Assembly (NCBI GenBank): GCA_905372305.1
Contig: CAJPOP010000001.1
Coordinates: 496,001 to 560,000, forward strand
Source: Candidatus Saccharimonadota bacterium
GTDB taxonomy: Bacteria; Patescibacteriota; Saccharimonadia; Saccharimonadales; Saccharimonadaceae
DNA length: 64,000 nt
Direction: 5' to 3'
Shown piece by piece: positions 7,247-15,932 of this stretch. A model generated the notes under the pieces. That model saw nothing but the letters and a program-made list of their open reading frames with translations. It did not search any database and had not been told where the DNA came from. Within the stretch, counting starts at the first letter, position 1. The number at the start of each line of letters is the position of its first letter. Made by a program: the position numbers and the translations under genes.

Positions 7247-8307
7247 TGAATACAATGAAACCATCCAAACCCGTCATCCTCACCGGCGTACGCGCCAACA
7301 ACGATATTCACATTGGCAATTATTTTGGTGCTATCTTGCCGATTGTTGATATGGCGAAGCGCCGCTCGGCCGATTATGATATCAATCTGTTCATCCCCGA
7401 TCTGCACAGTTTCACCACGCCGATTGACCACAGCAAATTGTATGGCAGCATTCTGAACAATGCGCGGGTTTATACGGCCGCTGGACTGCCGCTGGATAAC
7501 GAGGCGATTCATCTATACCGCCAAAGCCGCGTCCCGGCACACAGCGAGCTGGCGTGGATTTTGGACTGCTTCACTGGGTTTGGCGAGATGAGCCGGATGA
7601 CGCAGTTTAAGGATAAATCCGAGAAGCTTCATGGCGACCAGATTTCCGTCGGCCTCTTCAACTACCCAGTCCTGATGGCCGCCGACATCTTGCTTTACGG
7701 CGCTACCTACGTGCCAGTTGGCGACGACCAGACGCAGCATTTGGAATTTACCCGCGACATTGCCGAGCGGATGAACCGCAAATTTGGCGATTTGTTTGTC
7801 GTGCCTAAACCAGTTGCTCAGCAGCATCAATTCTTTGGCAAAGACCAAGGCCTGAGGATTAAAGACCTAGCGAACCCGACCAAAAAGATGAGCAAATCCG
7901 ACGACAGCGGTAAGGGCGTCATTTTCCTCGGCGACAAGCCAGAGGCAGCGCACAAAAAAATCATGAACGCCACCACCGACTCACTGGGCAAGGTGCAGTA
8001 CGACCGTGAAAACCAACCGGGCATTTCCAATCTGCTGGAGATTTTGACGCTGGTACGCCAAGACGGCGGAAAAGACGTCAGCTTGGAGCAGACCATCAGC
8101 CAGTACGCCGGCATGGAGCGCTACGGCGATTTCAAGCGAATCGTGGCTGACGAAGTAGCGGAATTCTTGGCGAATTTCCAGGCGCGGCTGGCGGCAGTTG
8201 ATGAGCCGGCAATTGAGTGCAAGCTAGAATCCAGCGAGTGCGACATGAACATCGTCGCTAACCTAACCTTGCACCGTGTCCAGACAGCCGTGGGGCTGCG
8301 GAGATAG
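7246..8307 (+). CDS. trpS: tryptophanyl-tRNA synthetase
   Basis: A 353-residue class I synthetase that charges tRNA-Trp. The ATP-binding HIGH motif appears as HIGN (residues 22-25) and the KMSKS loop is intact (residues 214-218, in NPTKKMSKSDD). GDDQTQHLEF is the conserved tryptophanyl-adenylate region. The ATG overlaps the TAA of the racemase gene. An attenuator with a Trp codon lies upstream of the pair, and the cognate tRNA-Trp gene is only 2.9 kb downstream. Expression probably rises when charged tRNA-Trp is scarce. Confidence 0.96.
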   Translation: MNTMKPSKPVILTGVRANNDIHIGNYFGAILPIVDMAKRRSADYDINLFIPDLHSFTTPIDHSKLYGSILNNARVYTAAGLPLDNEAIHLYRQSRVPAHSELAWILDCFTGFGEMSRMTQFKDKSEKLHGDQISVGLFNYPVLMAADILLYGATYVPVGDDQTQHLEFTRDIAERMNRKFGDLFVVPKPVAQQHQFFGKDQGLRIKDLANPTKKMSKSDDSGKGVIFLGDKPEAAHKKIMNATTDSLGKVQYDRENQPGISNLLEILTLVRQDGGKDVSLEQTISQYAGMERYGDFKRIVADEVAEFLANFQARLAAVDEPAIECKLESSECDMNIVANLTLHRVQTAVGLRR

Positions 8308-8391
8308 TATGGTGATGGCAAGTTGTCTCACCGAGCCAGGAACGCTGCCAAATCAAGCGCCACACATTTCTAGCCGTTTAGGTACCCGAGG

Positions 8392-9561
8392 ATGCGCCGC
8401 GTGAAAATTTCGCCGCGCACCGTCCTCAAGATCGCCAGGCTGTACCAACTGGCGGATGACAACACGCCCGTCAAAGCCCTTCGCCGCCTGAAAATTCAGA
8501 CGGATGAATCGCACGTGCTGGCAGAATTCATCCTGAACAAACAGCATTTTGCTGTGTTATATGGTTCAACTGTTGACGAGGAATCAATTGACGAATTGTG
8601 GTCTGATAAACCCGTCAATGCTGAGATGTTGCCAAATCCGCTTGACCCAAGCTTCACCGAAACGCCATTTCAGGGCAAATTCGTCATGATGTTTCGAATC
8701 GTGCCGACCAAGCAGCGCCTGGACGTTCACTTGTCCACGGACTTTGACCGGTCAATTTCACGCAGTCTCTGGCAAAAATACATCAAAGCCGGCTATGTGT
8801 CGGTCAACCAGCGCGTGGTGACGACGCCGAAGTTTGAGGTTGACGAGACCGATGAGATTGCTGTCAAGCTGCCAGAACAGGAGCAGGCCAGTGCGGAACT
8901 GCCAATTCTATACGAAGATGATGATGTGATAGTGGTGAATAAACCCAGCGGTCTCCTGACCCACGCCAAAGGCGGGCTATCGACCGAACCGACAGTGGCG
9001 GAAATTATTCGCCCCAAAACTTCATTCGCCTCAGGTACCGACCGGCCGGGCATCGTCCATCGGCTCGACCGCGACACTTCGGGTGTGCTGATTATCGCCA
9101 AAACTGCTGACGCTGCGACCCACTTACAGCGGCAATTCGCCCAGCGCACCACCAAAAAGACCTACCTCACGGTGACCGACGGCGTACCGAAACTAGCCGC
9201 CGCGAAGATTGACCTGCCAATTGGCCGCAACCCGTCCGCGCCCAGCACCTTCCGCGTCGACCCGAACGGCAAGCCTGCTCAGACAGCCTACCGCGTACTG
9301 ACGTCAACTAATACTCAGGCGCTGATTGAACTGAAGCCCACCACCGGCCGCACTCACCAACTCCGCGTCCACATGGCGCACCTAAACACGCCGATCCTCG
9401 GCGACCGCGTCTACGGCAAGCCAAACGCCGGCCGCCTGATGCTCCACGCCCACAAACTGGAAATCACGCTGCCATCAGGTGAACGAAAAACGTTCGAGGC
9501 GGCCGTTCCAGAGGATTTTTTTACCTATTTTCCTAAGGCATTACTTAAGGAAAAACCATGA
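8392..9561 (+). CDS. RluA-family pseudouridine synthase with unusual N-terminus
   Basis: A 389-residue protein. Residues from about 105 on are a normal RluA enzyme: an S4 RNA-binding domain (RLDVHLSTDFDRS... YVSVNQRVV), then the catalytic domain with HRLDRDTSGVLIIAK holding the catalytic Asp, and GRTHQLRVHMAHL. It converts uridines in rRNA or tRNA to pseudouridine. The first ~95 residues match nothing I recognise. A second possible start at ATG 8686 (M-M-F-R-I-V..) would give the S4-plus-catalytic form alone. No convincing ribosome site precedes 8392. The stop overlaps the holB start as ATGA. Confidence 0.88.
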   Translation: MRRVKISPRTVLKIARLYQLADDNTPVKALRRLKIQTDESHVLAEFILNKQHFAVLYGSTVDEESIDELWSDKPVNAEMLPNPLDPSFTETPFQGKFVMMFRIVPTKQRLDVHLSTDFDRSISRSLWQKYIKAGYVSVNQRVVTTPKFEVDETDEIAVKLPEQEQASAELPILYEDDDVIVVNKPSGLLTHAKGGLSTEPTVAEIIRPKTSFASGTDRPGIVHRLDRDTSGVLIIAKTADAATHLQRQFAQRTTKKTYLTVTDGVPKLAAAKIDLPIGRNPSAPSTFRVDPNGKPAQTAYRVLTSTNTQALIELKPTTGRTHQLRVHMAHLNTPILGDRVYGKPNAGRLMLHAHKLEITLPSGERKTFEAAVPEDFFTYFPKALLKEKP

Positions 9562-10376
9562 AAACACCGACGCTGTCCATCAAAGATCGCTCTACAATCA
9601 GCGAATTTGCGAGCAACCTGCCGCACGCGCTGCTTATCGCGGCAGAGCAGGGATTAGACGGAATCGGTGCGGCTAATGAGTTGGCGAATTCAGAAAACAG
9701 CGATGTATTTTACATCAAACCTGCAGAAAAAAAGCAAACCATCGCCGTTGAGCAAGTGCGCAGCCTAATAGCAAGTCTAAGAACGTACGCCAATAAGCGC
9801 CGCGTGATCATCATTAATGACGCCAATCTGATGAGCGAAGCCGCCCAAAACGCGCTGTTAAAGGCGCTGGAAGAGCCGAATAAAAATACTCATTTTATCC
9901 TGGTCGCAGAAAACCCGAAGCTGCTATTAGACACCATCAAATCTCGCTGCCAGCTACTCCAGCTTCATAAAACTTCTCCCAGCCAAGACGCCAAACTATT
10001 ATCTCAGCACAATCTGGACGCCAGCACCAAGCAGCAAATCCTCTTCCTGGCTGCCGGCCGGCCGTTGCTGATCAACCAATTAGCAAACAGCCCGGGAAAA
10101 TTTGCCGAATATAAAGAAATCGCTGTCGATGCCAAGCAATTATTAGCCGCCAAAAATAATTATCAAGCCTTAAAACAGCTCGCTAAATACTTTACCGACC
10201 GCCAAAAAGCGCTGCTACTCACCGACATCATCGTCAACATGATCCGTTTTCAAATACATTCCCGCGGCATTGACGCTGCCGTATCAAGCAAGCTCGCCGC
10301 CGCCGAAACAGCCGCCAAATCGTTGAAAGCCAACGGTAATGTACGCCTAGCTTTGCTGCAACTTGTGATATACTAA
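9558..10376 (+). CDS. holB: DNA polymerase III delta' subunit, degenerate
   Basis: A 272-residue clamp-loader subunit. The diagnostic stretch is IINDANLMSEAAQNALLKAL-EEP (about residues 90-112), followed by SRC in IKSRCQLLQL, the arginine-finger motif shared with DnaX. The N-terminal ATPase half is eroded: there is no Walker A and no Cys4 zinc module, as expected for a non-hydrolysing delta' that has been further trimmed. Helical residues 150-272 form the collar. It works with DnaX (53643-55178) and overlaps the RluA gene by ATGA. Confidence 0.85.
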   Translation: MKTPTLSIKDRSTISEFASNLPHALLIAAEQGLDGIGAANELANSENSDVFYIKPAEKKQTIAVEQVRSLIASLRTYANKRRVIIINDANLMSEAAQNALLKALEEPNKNTHFILVAENPKLLLDTIKSRCQLLQLHKTSPSQDAKLLSQHNLDASTKQQILFLAAGRPLLINQLANSPGKFAEYKEIAVDAKQLLAAKNNYQALKQLAKYFTDRQKALLLTDIIVNMIRFQIHSRGIDAAVSSKLAAAETAAKSLKANGNVRLALLQLVIY

Positions 10377-10383
10377 TAGCGGT

Positions 10384-11073
10384 ATGTTTGGACTACTACT
10401 CATTCTAATTTTGATGATTTGGGCGGTTTTTTATCATCCGTCAATCAAAGAAACGGGCGATCTGCCGACAAAAATTACCAATAAACTTGATCAATTATGG
10501 AATATTGCCCAGGATTCGATTCGCGAGAACAAATATTTGCGCGCCGAAAAAGCACTATTGACTATCTTGCGCGTCGATGAAAAGAACGCCACGGCGTATA
10601 ACCGCCTGGGGATTTTATACGCCAAGCAGCGCGCCTACAAAGATGCCATTGAATGCTTCGAGATCGCCCAAAGTCTGGAGCCAAGCGCCTCAAGCCTGCA
10701 CAACGTCGGCCTGATTTATTACGAAACAGAAAATTATGAAAAAGCAGCGCTGGCGTTTGAACAAGCCCTGGAAATAGAAGGCGATTTGGCAGCGCGCTAC
10801 ATCGCCTATGCTAAAGTTCAGGAAAAGCTGGGGCGCAGTAAGAAGATGATCAGCGCCTTAGAAAAGGCGGTTGAATTAGAGCCGATTCCGCAGACCTTGA
10901 TGATTTTATCAGAAGCATACGACAACGCTGGTCAGGAAGAGCTAGCCATCCAACTGCGTAAAAAAGCTACCAGAATGCTGACACCGAACGAACCGGCAAA
11001 AAGCCCTAGTCCCAACGCACCGCGGACGCGCCAGCAGCGCCAAATTCACCAGCCGCGAAAAGTCGTTATGTAG
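10384..11073 (+). CDS. membrane-anchored TPR protein
   Basis: A 229-residue protein with an N-terminal hydrophobic segment (GLLLILILMIWAVFY, residues 3-17) followed by about four tetratricopeptide repeats (for example LGILYAKQRAYKDAIECF and VGLIYYETENYEKAALAF). The C-terminus is basic and proline-rich. TPRs mediate protein-protein contacts, so this is probably a scaffold on the cytoplasmic or outer face of the membrane. A TATACT box (10369-10374) overlaps the end of holB and lies 9 nt before the ATG, suggesting its own leaderless transcript. Confidence 0.8.
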   Translation: MFGLLLILILMIWAVFYHPSIKETGDLPTKITNKLDQLWNIAQDSIRENKYLRAEKALLTILRVDEKNATAYNRLGILYAKQRAYKDAIECFEIAQSLEPSASSLHNVGLIYYETENYEKAALAFEQALEIEGDLAARYIAYAKVQEKLGRSKKMISALEKAVELEPIPQTLMILSEAYDNAGQEELAIQLRKKATRMLTPNEPAKSPSPNAPRTRQQRQIHQPRKVVM

Positions 11074-11137
11074 TCGTTTCAGTAGCAGCGGTTTCATCAA
11101 ACAAGGCTCATTTCCTCTTTTTTGGGACGGAATAGTT

Positions 11138-11146
11138 TGCTATAAT
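11138..11146 (+). promoter_or_regulatory. promoter of tRNA-Trp
   Basis: TGC directly followed by TATAAT (11141-11146), an extended -10 box, lies 18 nt before the mature 5' end of the tRNA. No strong -35 is present at the usual distance. Confidence 0.65.
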
Positions 11147-11164
11147 AAAGACGCTGCCGAGCGA

Positions 11165-11239
11165 AGGGGCGTAGTACAACGGCTAGTATAGCGGTCTCCA
11201 AAACCGCCGGTCTAGGTTCGATTCCTAGCGCCCCTGCCA
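11165..11239 (+). tRNA. trnW: tRNA-Trp(CCA)
   Basis: A full cloverleaf can be drawn. The acceptor stem AGGGGCG (11165-11171) pairs with CGCCCCT (11229-11235). The anticodon stem GCGGT/ACCGC (11191-11195, 11203-11207) frames the loop CTCCAAA with anticodon CCA at 11198-11200. The T arm is CTAGG-TTCGATT-CCTAG (11212-11228). The discriminator is G, and the CCA end is encoded (11237-11239). The D stem (11174-11177 with 11186-11189) contains a G-U pair. Confidence 0.95.
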
Positions 11240-11249
11240 AGCTTCGTCC

Positions 11250-11278
11250 GATTCCCTGAAAGCAAGGGAATCTTTTTT
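11250..11278 (+). terminator. intrinsic terminator after tRNA-Trp
   Basis: GATTCCCT (11250-11257) pairs perfectly with AGGGAATC (11265-11272) around a 7-nt loop, followed by six T. Confidence 0.9.
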
Positions 11279-11309
11279 ATTAGTCAAAACTCTGCTATAA
11301 TTTTTTCAT

Positions 11310-11858
11310 ATGAGACCGCTACTACCATCATCGCCGCACATTATCGCCATGGTCGGTGCGCCAGGCTCTGGAAAAACTCAGTTTGTTTCCGAATTTGCTA
11401 AGATATTCAACGCGCCAGTTATCGATGCTAGCCAGTTTGAAGCTTTAACAGATGATACTAAATTGATCTCCGACATAACATTGTCAATCTTAGACGAATT
11501 CTTAAAAACTAAGCACACCGTCATTTTGGATGGCGCAACCGACCAGCGAACAACCCGGATAAAAATTAACCGGATGGCGCGCGAGCGCGGCTATAAAGTC
11601 CTATTGGTTTGGGTGCAGACAGATTTGGCAACGGCGAAAAACCGCTGGATGAAGCAATCAGGCGGCGACGAGCTGCTGTTTGAAAGAAGGCTTAAGCAGT
11701 TTTCACCGCCGCACGACAGCGAATCTTATGCAGTCATCAGCGGACGGCACACTTTCAGTACGCAGGCGCGCGCCGTACTGAAGCATCTGAGTATTAGCGC
11801 GCCCAGGCCGGAAATCCATAGGGAGCTTCGCGTGAATAGCCGTATTGATATAGGATAG
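11310..11858 (+). CDS. P-loop kinase, AAA_33/zeta-like
   Basis: A 182-residue protein with Walker A MVGAPGSGKTQFV (about residues 14-26), a TVILDGA segment (about residue 73, Walker-B-like position) and an arginine-rich lid (RGYKVLLVWVQTD...RW). It is shaped like the kinase at 1526-2197 and belongs to the same broad group of small-molecule or nucleotide kinases; the substrate is unknown. An extended -10, TGC-TATAAT (11296-11301), ends 8 nt before the ATG, with no ribosome site, so the mRNA is probably leaderless. A metallopeptidase gene follows after 3 nt. Confidence 0.7.
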   Translation: MRPLLPSSPHIIAMVGAPGSGKTQFVSEFAKIFNAPVIDASQFEALTDDTKLISDITLSILDEFLKTKHTVILDGATDQRTTRIKINRMARERGYKVLLVWVQTDLATAKNRWMKQSGGDELLFERRLKQFSPPHDSESYAVISGRHTFSTQARAVLKHLSISAPRPEIHRELRVNSRIDIG

Positions 11859-11861
11859 ATT

Positions 11862-12554
11862 ATGCCCACAATCACCGATTCGGAATTCGGGGAAATTGTC
11901 GTAAAAAAACAAGGATTAGCGAAAAATATTAGCCTGCGAATCACGCCGGACGGCCGGTTGCGCGTCACTATGCCGTCATACGCGCCACTGTTAGCTGCCA
12001 AAACTGTAATAAAAACATCGCGCTTACAAATCCGCAAATTATTAGACCAGCACCAATTGCAATTTTCTTACACAAAAGACCAGCAAATCGGTAAAAGCCA
12101 CAGTTTAATTATTCGCTCGACCGCCGGAGCAACAACCGTAAAAACCGCCGGCACGCGCATAATTGCCAGCATAAATGAAAACGAAGACATAACGGCTGCC
12201 GCTAACCAGCAGCTTATCCGCCAAAAAATCGTCGCGGCACTGCGCAAGGAAGCTAAAAGTTATTTACCCCGGCGATTGTCATTTCTGGCCGAAGAACACG
12301 GTTTTTCCTTTAAGCGGACAAAAATTACTCACGCTTCCAGCCGCTGGGGCAGCTGCTCATCAACCGGCACGATTAGCCTGAACATTGGACTAATGAACTT
12401 GCCGTTTGAGCTTATCGATTACGTAATTATTCATGAGCTTTGCCACACTCGCCACATGAATCATTCGGCAAGTTTTTGGCGCGAGGTCGCTCGATTTGAC
12501 CCCGGCTATAAAATCCACCGCGCCGAGTTAAAAAAATATTCGCCGCACATATAG
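11862..12554 (+). CDS. YgjP/DUF45-family metallopeptidase
   Basis: A 230-residue protein of the YgjP-like (DUF45, M48-related) metallopeptidases. It has the zinc motif HELCHTRHMNHSASFW near residue 187, where the first two His and a downstream Glu or His bind the catalytic zinc. The preceding segment SSRWGSCSSTGTISLN is the family's conserved core. It has no signal peptide and is cytoplasmic. In some bacteria members sit next to restriction genes; here the partner is a P-loop kinase 3 nt upstream. Natural substrates are unknown. Confidence 0.88.
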   Translation: MPTITDSEFGEIVVKKQGLAKNISLRITPDGRLRVTMPSYAPLLAAKTVIKTSRLQIRKLLDQHQLQFSYTKDQQIGKSHSLIIRSTAGATTVKTAGTRIIASINENEDITAAANQQLIRQKIVAALRKEAKSYLPRRLSFLAEEHGFSFKRTKITHASSRWGSCSSTGTISLNIGLMNLPFELIDYVIIHELCHTRHMNHSASFWREVARFDPGYKIHRAELKKYSPHI

Positions 12555-12611
12555 CTAATATAACCGTAAAACCGCCATGCGTGATATTTGCGCTTATGCT
12601 ATACTATTGAC

Positions 12612-14237
12612 ATGTTAAAGGGTGTCTTAAAAAAAGAAAAACGCACATCCATCGCCTTAAAAAGCGGCATTTTAGTTGCCTCAATTTCCTTAATGTTTCA
12701 CGGCTTATTAATTCAATCCGGCATTATGCCAATATCAGAAACCGCCATCGGCTTGCCGCCAAATTTGGCAATCGTCTTATCCATGAGCTGGCTAGTAATC
12801 GGCGTTACGGCATTTTTATCGCGGATTATTGACGGCGGCATATCATCGGTGCTTATTCTTCTTGTGTATTATGTATTATCGCTGGCGCAATCGCTGTTTA
12901 TAACCGGCTTCATTTCTCCGTTCACCGCCTACTGGATTTTATTGATGATTATCACGTTCGCTATGCTGGGCAAAAACGGCTTGCTGGCCGGTATTTTGGC
13001 ATTCATCACAGCCATCACTATCAGTTCTATCTTAAACATAGAAACCCATCCCGAATACACCATCATGGCGATTCTTTCCGGCACGTCAGTCATCGTCTGC
13101 AGCCTGGTCGCCTCGTCGATTTATTTCACTCAGAAAATCGTTAACAGCAAATTGAATGAAAGCCGCGAGCGCGAAAACGTTGAAAAGGGCAAAGTCCTAA
13201 CCCTAATAAATAACATCACCGACGCCATTATCAGCACCGACGAACACGGCATTATTACTATGTATAATTCTGCGGCGTTAAATCTTATTGATACCAATAA
13301 TAAAATTAGCGGCAAACCGATTGACGAGATTCTGCACCTGGAGACCACCAGCAAGGCGCCGCTCGACACGTTTAAGGAACTATCCAAGTCAATCGCTATC
13401 CGCCAGCGCGACGATATCATAATGCAAGTGGATAGCGACGAAGCGCTGCGCCTGGAAGTGACATTTGCGCCCGTACAAGGCGGCGATAAAATGTCGCCGG
13501 ACGGCTATGTCCTGATTCTCCGCGACATCACCAAGGCGAAAAGCCTGGAAGAGGAGCGCGACGAGTTTATTAGCGTGGTAAGCCACGAGCTGCGCACGCC
13601 GATCACGATCGCCGAAGGGTCGCTCAGCAATGCTAAGCTGCTCATTGAAAAAGGCGCTGCCAACAAAGTTCCCCAGGCAATTGACGAATCGCACAAACAA
13701 ATTCTGTTCCTTGCCAGAATGGCCAACGATCTAAGCACGCTATCCCGCGCCGAGCGCGGCGTCGACGACAAGCCAGAAATCATCAACGTAGCAGAATTTG
13801 CGGCACAGCTAAACGATGAGTACGCGCCGCAAGCCGCCGAAAAAGGCTTGGCATTCAACTTGGATATCGGCAGCAGCCTGGGCGAGGTCAAGGCCTCCAG
13901 TTTATATTTGCAGGAACTATTGCAGAATTTTATTACCAACGCCATCAGATACACCCCTAAAGGTTCGGTGACAATATCTATTAAAAAACAAAAGGATGGA
14001 CAGATCAAATTCAAAGTTAAAGACACCGGAATTGGTATCGGTAAAGCTGATTTGGGTAAAATATTCGATAAATTTTACCGCGCTGAAGATTACCGTACCC
14101 GCGAAACCAGCGGCTCGGGCCTGGGTTTATACGTCGCTGCCAAATTAGCGCGGAAACTTAATTGTAAGATTGAAGTGCAAAGCCGGCTAAACCACGGATC
14201 AGCGTTCAGCTTCAGCCTCAAACCGTTCAAGAAGTGA
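12612..14237 (+). CDS. membrane PAS sensor histidine kinase (orphan)
   Basis: A 541-residue sensor kinase. About six transmembrane segments (residues ~15-170) are followed by a coiled linker, a PAS domain (~190-300, ITDAIISTDEHGIITMYN), the dimerisation/H box VVSHELRTP (His about residue 320), and the catalytic domain with N box LLQNFITNAIRYTP, G1 DTGIGI, F box FYRAE and G2 GSGLGLY. The start at 12612 is favoured because TGC-TATACT (12600-12605) ends 6 nt before it. No response regulator is adjacent. The TTCACA repeats before the exporter operon are a possible target for its unseen partner. Confidence 0.9.
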   Translation: MLKGVLKKEKRTSIALKSGILVASISLMFHGLLIQSGIMPISETAIGLPPNLAIVLSMSWLVIGVTAFLSRIIDGGISSVLILLVYYVLSLAQSLFITGFISPFTAYWILLMIITFAMLGKNGLLAGILAFITAITISSILNIETHPEYTIMAILSGTSVIVCSLVASSIYFTQKIVNSKLNESRERENVEKGKVLTLINNITDAIISTDEHGIITMYNSAALNLIDTNNKISGKPIDEILHLETTSKAPLDTFKELSKSIAIRQRDDIIMQVDSDEALRLEVTFAPVQGGDKMSPDGYVLILRDITKAKSLEEERDEFISVVSHELRTPITIAEGSLSNAKLLIEKGAANKVPQAIDESHKQILFLARMANDLSTLSRAERGVDDKPEIINVAEFAAQLNDEYAPQAAEKGLAFNLDIGSSLGEVKASSLYLQELLQNFITNAIRYTPKGSVTISIKKQKDGQIKFKVKDTGIGIGKADLGKIFDKFYRAEDYRTRETSGSGLGLYVAAKLARKLNCKIEVQSRLNHGSAFSFSLKPFKK

Positions 14238-14261
14238 TTTGATAATTTCTGGCAAATGAGC

Positions 14262-14267
14262 TATACT
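14262..14267 (+). promoter_or_regulatory. promoter of secE-nusG
   Basis: TATACT at 14262-14267 lies 47 nt before the secE ATG, leaving room for a leader that carries GGGAGAAAC as ribosome site. Confidence 0.55.
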
Positions 14268-14314
14268 TGACTTGACAGTCTGTGAAAAACAGACTTTTTA
14301 AATTGGGAGAAACT

Positions 14315-14695
14315 ATGGCACAGAAAGGCAAGTCAAGCACCAGCAAAACCACGGTTCATCGCATTAAAGCTACCGGCGATGCACCGAAAAAAGCCAACAA
14401 ATCAGCTAAAACCAAAGACGCAAATACTAAAGAAACCATAAAAACTGCAAAAACTAAGATAAGTAAAAAACCAAAAACCGTAAAAACTACTAAAAAATCG
14501 CCAAAAAACACTTTAAGCGCAGTTGGCGGTTATTTCAAGGGCGCTTGGCACGAGCTAAAGTTAGTGCGCTGGCCAACCCGCTCGGCAACATGGGCAATGA
14601 CCGTCGCCGTGCTAGCCTTTACTTTTATATTTGTTATTGTAATATTGCTGCTTGACGCTGGATTTAACTGGGCGTTTGAGCAGATTTTGAAATAA
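14315..14695 (+). CDS. secE: preprotein translocase subunit SecE with Lys-rich extension
   Basis: A 126-residue SecE. The C-terminal ~60 residues are the conserved part: amphipathic helix GYFKGAWHELKLVRWPTR, then one transmembrane helix (MTVAVLAFTFIFVIVILLL). The first ~65 residues are an extension made almost only of K, T, A, S and N, likely disordered and cytoplasmic. ATG 14315 is chosen because GGGAG lies 7-11 nt upstream. SecE clamps the two halves of SecY. nusG follows after 12 nt, the usual secE-nusG pair. Confidence 0.93.
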   Translation: MAQKGKSSTSKTTVHRIKATGDAPKKANKSAKTKDANTKETIKTAKTKISKKPKTVKTTKKSPKNTLSAVGGYFKGAWHELKLVRWPTRSATWAMTVAVLAFTFIFVIVILLLDAGFNWAFEQILK

Positions 14696-14707
14696 GGGAG
14701 GATTGTT

Positions 14708-15253
14708 ATGAGTTCAAAACGATATGATGATAGCCGACAGTGGTATGCCATTCATACTTATTCCGGCTACGAAGAAAAAGTAGCTGAGTCTATTCGCCAG
14801 CGCATCAACGGCGTCGATATGGCCGACAAGATTTTTGATGTTATGGTGCCGAAGGAAAAGCAAATCCAAATTAAGAACGGCAAGCGTAAGATCATTGATG
14901 TCAAAATTTTCCAAGGCTACGTGCTGGTAGAGATGAAATTGACCGATGAAACTTGGTATATCATCCGCAACACGCCGGGCGTAACCGGATTTGTCGGCGC
15001 CGACACCACGCCAACGCCAGTTTCTGAAAAAGAAATTAATAAGATTAAAAAACGCATGGGCGTCGAAGAGCCAAAGCATCAAATTGACTTCTCAGAAGGC
15101 GAAGTTGTTTCAATTATTGACGGACCGTTCAAGGGCTTTGACGGCGCAGTTAGCGAAATTGACGCCTCTAAGGGTACGCTGAAAGTTATGGTCAGCATGT
15201 TCGGCCGCGACACGCCAGTCGAGCTGGATGCACTCCAGGTAAAGAAAGTCTAA
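14708..15253 (+). CDS. nusG: transcription termination/antitermination factor NusG
   Basis: A 181-residue NusG. The N-terminal NGN domain (WYAIHTYSGYEEKVAESI, with VMVPKE and FQGYVLVEM) binds the RNA polymerase clamp. The C-terminal KOW domain (EGEVVSIIDGPFKGFDGAV) contacts S10 or Rho. AGGGAGG lies before the ATG. It is co-transcribed with secE. The usual next gene rplK follows only after a convergent membrane-protein gene. Confidence 0.96.
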   Translation: MSSKRYDDSRQWYAIHTYSGYEEKVAESIRQRINGVDMADKIFDVMVPKEKQIQIKNGKRKIIDVKIFQGYVLVEMKLTDETWYIIRNTPGVTGFVGADTTPTPVSEKEINKIKKRMGVEEPKHQIDFSEGEVVSIIDGPFKGFDGAVSEIDASKGTLKVMVSMFGRDTPVELDALQVKKV

Positions 15254-15295
15254 CTTGCCTAAGCGTTAAAGCAGCGTCCGATTACCGTTCTATTT

Positions 15296-15862
15296 TTACC
15301 AAACATCCGCCGCTTTTACTGTCTTGCTAATTTTAGCAAGGCAGTGCTGCACTGCGAAAACAACTAGCGCCGCGATAATTGCCACCAGTAACACTACCGT
15401 TATCAACCACTGGCGCGGATCATATAACGATATTACCAAAGCTAATACTGCGCCAACCAGAGAAACTAGCACCTTGCCAAACAGCAGTAAGTTCAACGTT
15501 ACAGATTTGCCGCACAGCTTTATAGCCCGCCGCAGCACGGCCGAGCTGAAGCGTCCCAGCCAGTACGGCAGCACGATTACCGCGCACAGCACCGCTATCG
15601 TAACTATCGAAGTTAACACCACATCCAGCGCCTTAATTGCGAGTGGCAGACTAGGCGGCGCAGCCTCAGGCGGCGAGGACGGTAAAATCGAGACGCAAAT
15701 TATCTCTGGACGTATGCCGATTATCTCCAGCGCACCGCTCCAGGCTAGCTGCAGCAAACCTACGCCGATAGCGATAGCGCACGCCGTAACTAATAGGTTA
15801 TAACCAATTGCGCCGAAAATATTAACAACGCGCCGAATCGGCAAAATAGTTCGCATGCTCAT
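15296..15862 (-). CDS. membrane protein, unknown
   Basis: A 188-residue protein with about four hydrophobic segments (residues ~15-40, ~80-102, ~122-145, ~152-172) and no recognised family. It is encoded against nusG and rplK, splitting the usual secE-nusG-rplK series. ATG at 15862 (an alternative at 15856) lies 6 nt after TACAAT (minus strand, 15874-15869), which is preceded by TGC, so it is probably leaderless. The 3' end is 43 nt from the nusG stop, and no clear terminator separates the two. Confidence 0.6.
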   Translation of the reverse strand: MSMRTILPIRRVVNIFGAIGYNLLVTACAIAIGVGLLQLAWSGALEIIGIRPEIICVSILPSSPPEAAPPSLPLAIKALDVVLTSIVTIAVLCAVIVLPYWLGRFSSAVLRRAIKLCGKSVTLNLLLFGKVLVSLVGAVLALVISLYDPRQWLITVVLLVAIIAALVVFAVQHCLAKISKTVKAADVW

Positions 15863-15887
15863 GCTTGAATTGTAGCATAATTTCCGT

Positions 15888-15893
15888 TATAAT
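15888..15893 (+). promoter_or_regulatory. promoter of rplK
   Basis: TATAAT at 15888-15893, 39 nt before the rplK start, with AAGGAAAG as ribosome site. It is back to back with the minus-strand promoter at 15869-15874. Confidence 0.65.
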
Positions 15894-15932
15894 AACACGC
15901 GTTACGCACTACAAAATAGTAAGGAAAGAGTT

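Noticed and set aside
15324..15803. Plus-strand open frame opposite the 15296-15862 membrane protein
   Set aside because: The minus-strand frame has membrane segments and a promoter directly before its start; the plus frame has neither.
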